From NCBI GenBank assembly GCA_003555385.1, contig PWHO01000090.1, positions 1 through 6,358 of the forward strand: a stretch of 6,358 bases of DNA, given 5' to 3'. The notes below the pieces were generated by a model. That model was not told the DNA's origin and made no database searches. It was given only the letters and a program-made list of their open reading frames with translations. This DNA comes from Bacteroidales bacterium (GTDB lineage: Bacteria > Bacteroidota > Bacteroidia > Bacteroidales > UBA7960). Shown one piece after another: positions 5,088-6,358 of the stretch (the stretch's first letter is position 1; every line of letters begins with the position of its first letter). A program made the translations under genes and the position numbers.

Positions 5088-6358
5088 TCATGCCGGCTGG
5101 AACATATCAGTACCGGCCATAGAAGCACCGATCTGCTCATCAGTCACATTCACATCCGAGATGCTCCCTGACATATAGGCATCATAGGCTGACATATCAA
5201 AATGACCGTGTCCGCAAAGGTTGAAAAGAATGGTTTTTGAACGGCCTTCCTCCCGGCAACGCAGTGCTTCATCCATCACAGTGGCAATGGCATGAGTCGC
5301 TTCAGGAGCCGGAATAATCCCTTCGGCTTTGATAAAGTCCAGGCCTGCTTTAAAGCAACGGTCCTGACCCTCTGAAACCGCTTCAATCAAACCGTCTTTC
5401 AGCAGCTGACTCACCAAAACCCCGGCCCCGTGATACCTCAGTCCGCCGGCATGGATGGGCGATGGAATAAAATCATGCCCCAGGGTATACATGGGCAGCA
5501 ACGGGGTTTTTCCGGCGGTATCACCGAAGTCATACCGGAATTGGCCACGGGTCAGCTTGGGACAGGAATTGGGCTCCACGGCGATACAGCGAATGTTCTG
5601 TCCTTCCACCAGATTCATCCTCAGGAAAGGAAAAACAATACCGGCAAAATTACTGCCGCCCCCGAAAGGTGCCACGATCATGTCGGGCATGTCGCCGGCT
5701 TTTTCCAGCTGCAGGATGGCCTCCTGCCCGATAATGGTCTGATGCAAAAGCACATGATTGAGCACGCTGCCAAGGGCATAATGCGCATCCGGGTCGGAAG
5801 CTGCCTTTTCAATGGCCTCGGATATGGCAATTCCAAGGCTGCCGGTGGAGTCAGGATTTTCCTTGAGGACCTGCCTCCCATATTCAGTCCGGTCGGACGG
5901 AGACGGATACACCTGAGCATCAAAGGCATTCATCATGACCTTGCGATATGGCTTGTGGTCATAACTTGCACGAACCATGTATACCTCGCACTCCATCCCG
6001 AAAGCCTGACAGGCGTAAGCCAGCGCAGTGCCCCACTGCCCGGCCCCTGTTTCGGTGGCAATCCGCTTGGTGCCGGCAATCTTGTTATAAAAAGCCTGTG
6101 CCACAGCTGTATTGGGTTTATGCGACCCGGCAGGGCTCACCCCTTCGTACTTGTAATAGATCTTCGCCGGAGTGTCAAGCATTTTCTCAAGGCCCCTTGC
6201 GCGGATCAATGGAGTTGGCCTCCATTTGGCATATATGCGCCTGACTTCTTCAGGGATCTCTATGTACCGCTCAGATGAAGTTTCCTGCATGATCAGGTCA
6301 CGCGGAAACAATGGTTCCAGCAGATCCGGGGTAATTGGTTGCCGGGTACCGGGATGCA
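5088..6358 (-). CDS. trpB2: TrpB2-type tryptophan synthase beta chain (PLP-dependent), N-terminus beyond right edge
   Basis: A cytoplasmic fold-type II PLP enzyme of the TrpB2 branch, which joins indole with serine (O-phosphoserine for at least some archaeal members) to make tryptophan. The first visible residues, HPGTRQP and then LEPLFPRDLIMQE, are conserved TrpB2 sequence with no start codon before them. The gene therefore continues past the window. An internal TTG at 6311 is not the start. Of about 450 residues, 422 are visible. Numbered from the first full codon, landmarks are the PLP lysine in GSHKPNTA (Lys80), the catalytic glutamate in TETGAGQWG (Glu102), the phosphate-binding GGGSN (232-236), PAPEATH (350-356) and CGHGHFD (381-387). 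The last has Cys where TrpB has the Ser facing the pyridine nitrogen. No trpA or other trp genes are in view. It converges on the peptidase gene, with a hairpin terminator between them. Confidence 0.93.
   Translation of the reverse strand, partial: HPGTRQPITPDLLEPLFPRDLIMQETSSERYIEIPEEVRRIYAKWRPTPLIRARGLEKMLDTPAKIYYKYEGVSPAGSHKPNTAVAQAFYNKIAGTKRIATETGAGQWGTALAYACQAFGMECEVYMVRASYDHKPYRKVMMNAFDAQVYPSPSDRTEYGRQVLKENPDSTGSLGIAISEAIEKAASDPDAHYALGSVLNHVLLHQTIIGQEAILQLEKAGDMPDMIVAPFGGGSNFAGIVFPFLRMNLVEGQNIRCIAVEPNSCPKLTRGQFRYDFGDTAGKTPLLPMYTLGHDFIPSPIHAGGLRYHGAGVLVSQLLKDGLIEAVSEGQDRCFKAGLDFIKAEGIIPAPEATHAIATVMDEALRCREEGRSKTILFNLCGHGHFDMSAYDAYMSGSISDVNVTDEQIGASMAGTDMFQPA

Noticed and set aside
5430..6278. 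A 282-codon open frame on the plus strand
   Set aside because: It is antisense to trpB2, which is unmistakable on the minus strand; composition and lack of domains mark it as a shadow.
6309..6311. TTG as the start codon of trpB2
   Set aside because: Conserved TrpB2 residues (HPGTRQP, LEP) continue in frame upstream to the window edge, so the gene is truncated here by the window.

Overview
The window looks like a stretch of chromosome from a member of the Bacteroidota, probably free-living or environmental. Four things point there. The best promoter is a near-perfect match to the Bacteroidota-type consensus (TTTG, 20-bp spacer, TAnnTTTG). Most starts lack a Shine-Dalgarno sequence. A BlaI/MecI-type repressor is paired with an M56 membrane peptidase that has no penicillin-binding sensor. 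A TrpB2-type synthase is also present. Genus cannot be read from the sequence, and the phylum call is inference.

Layout, left to right. Positions 1-1603 (minus) hold the N-terminal 534 residues of a copper-type P1B ATPase that runs off the left edge. Positions 1604-1831 carry a candidate ATPase promoter and a block of small hairpins with an interspersed repeat. Positions 1832-2242 (minus) encode a complete YjbQ-family protein. Positions 2243-2641 are a 399-bp divergent gap. It holds an AT-rich stretch, a promoter with two TACGAA/TTCGTA dyads, and about 250 bp of heptamer-rich repeats that would form the leader of the next operon. Positions 2642-4840 (plus) are a two-gene operon: a BlaI-type repressor, then a 603-residue M56 peptidase with a C-terminal helical region built of five 27-28-residue repeats. 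Positions 4841-5087 separate convergent genes and contain a degenerate 20-bp tandem array that runs into a strong terminator hairpin. Positions 5088-6358 (minus) are most of a TrpB2-type tryptophan synthase beta chain that runs off the right edge.

The central unit is the repressor/peptidase pair. By analogy with BlaI-BlaR1, the repressor should bind the two dyads and shut its own promoter, and the peptidase should relieve this on an envelope signal. The canonical beta-lactam sensor is missing, so the signal is unknown. A family of repeats (tandem CYAACAA heptamers joined to a CCCATGAGAAC-containing module) occurs in opposite orientations on the two sides of yjbQ. It is the most unexplained structure here. 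The ATPase, YjbQ and TrpB2 look like ordinary housekeeping or accessory genes with no obvious functional link to the sensor operon.
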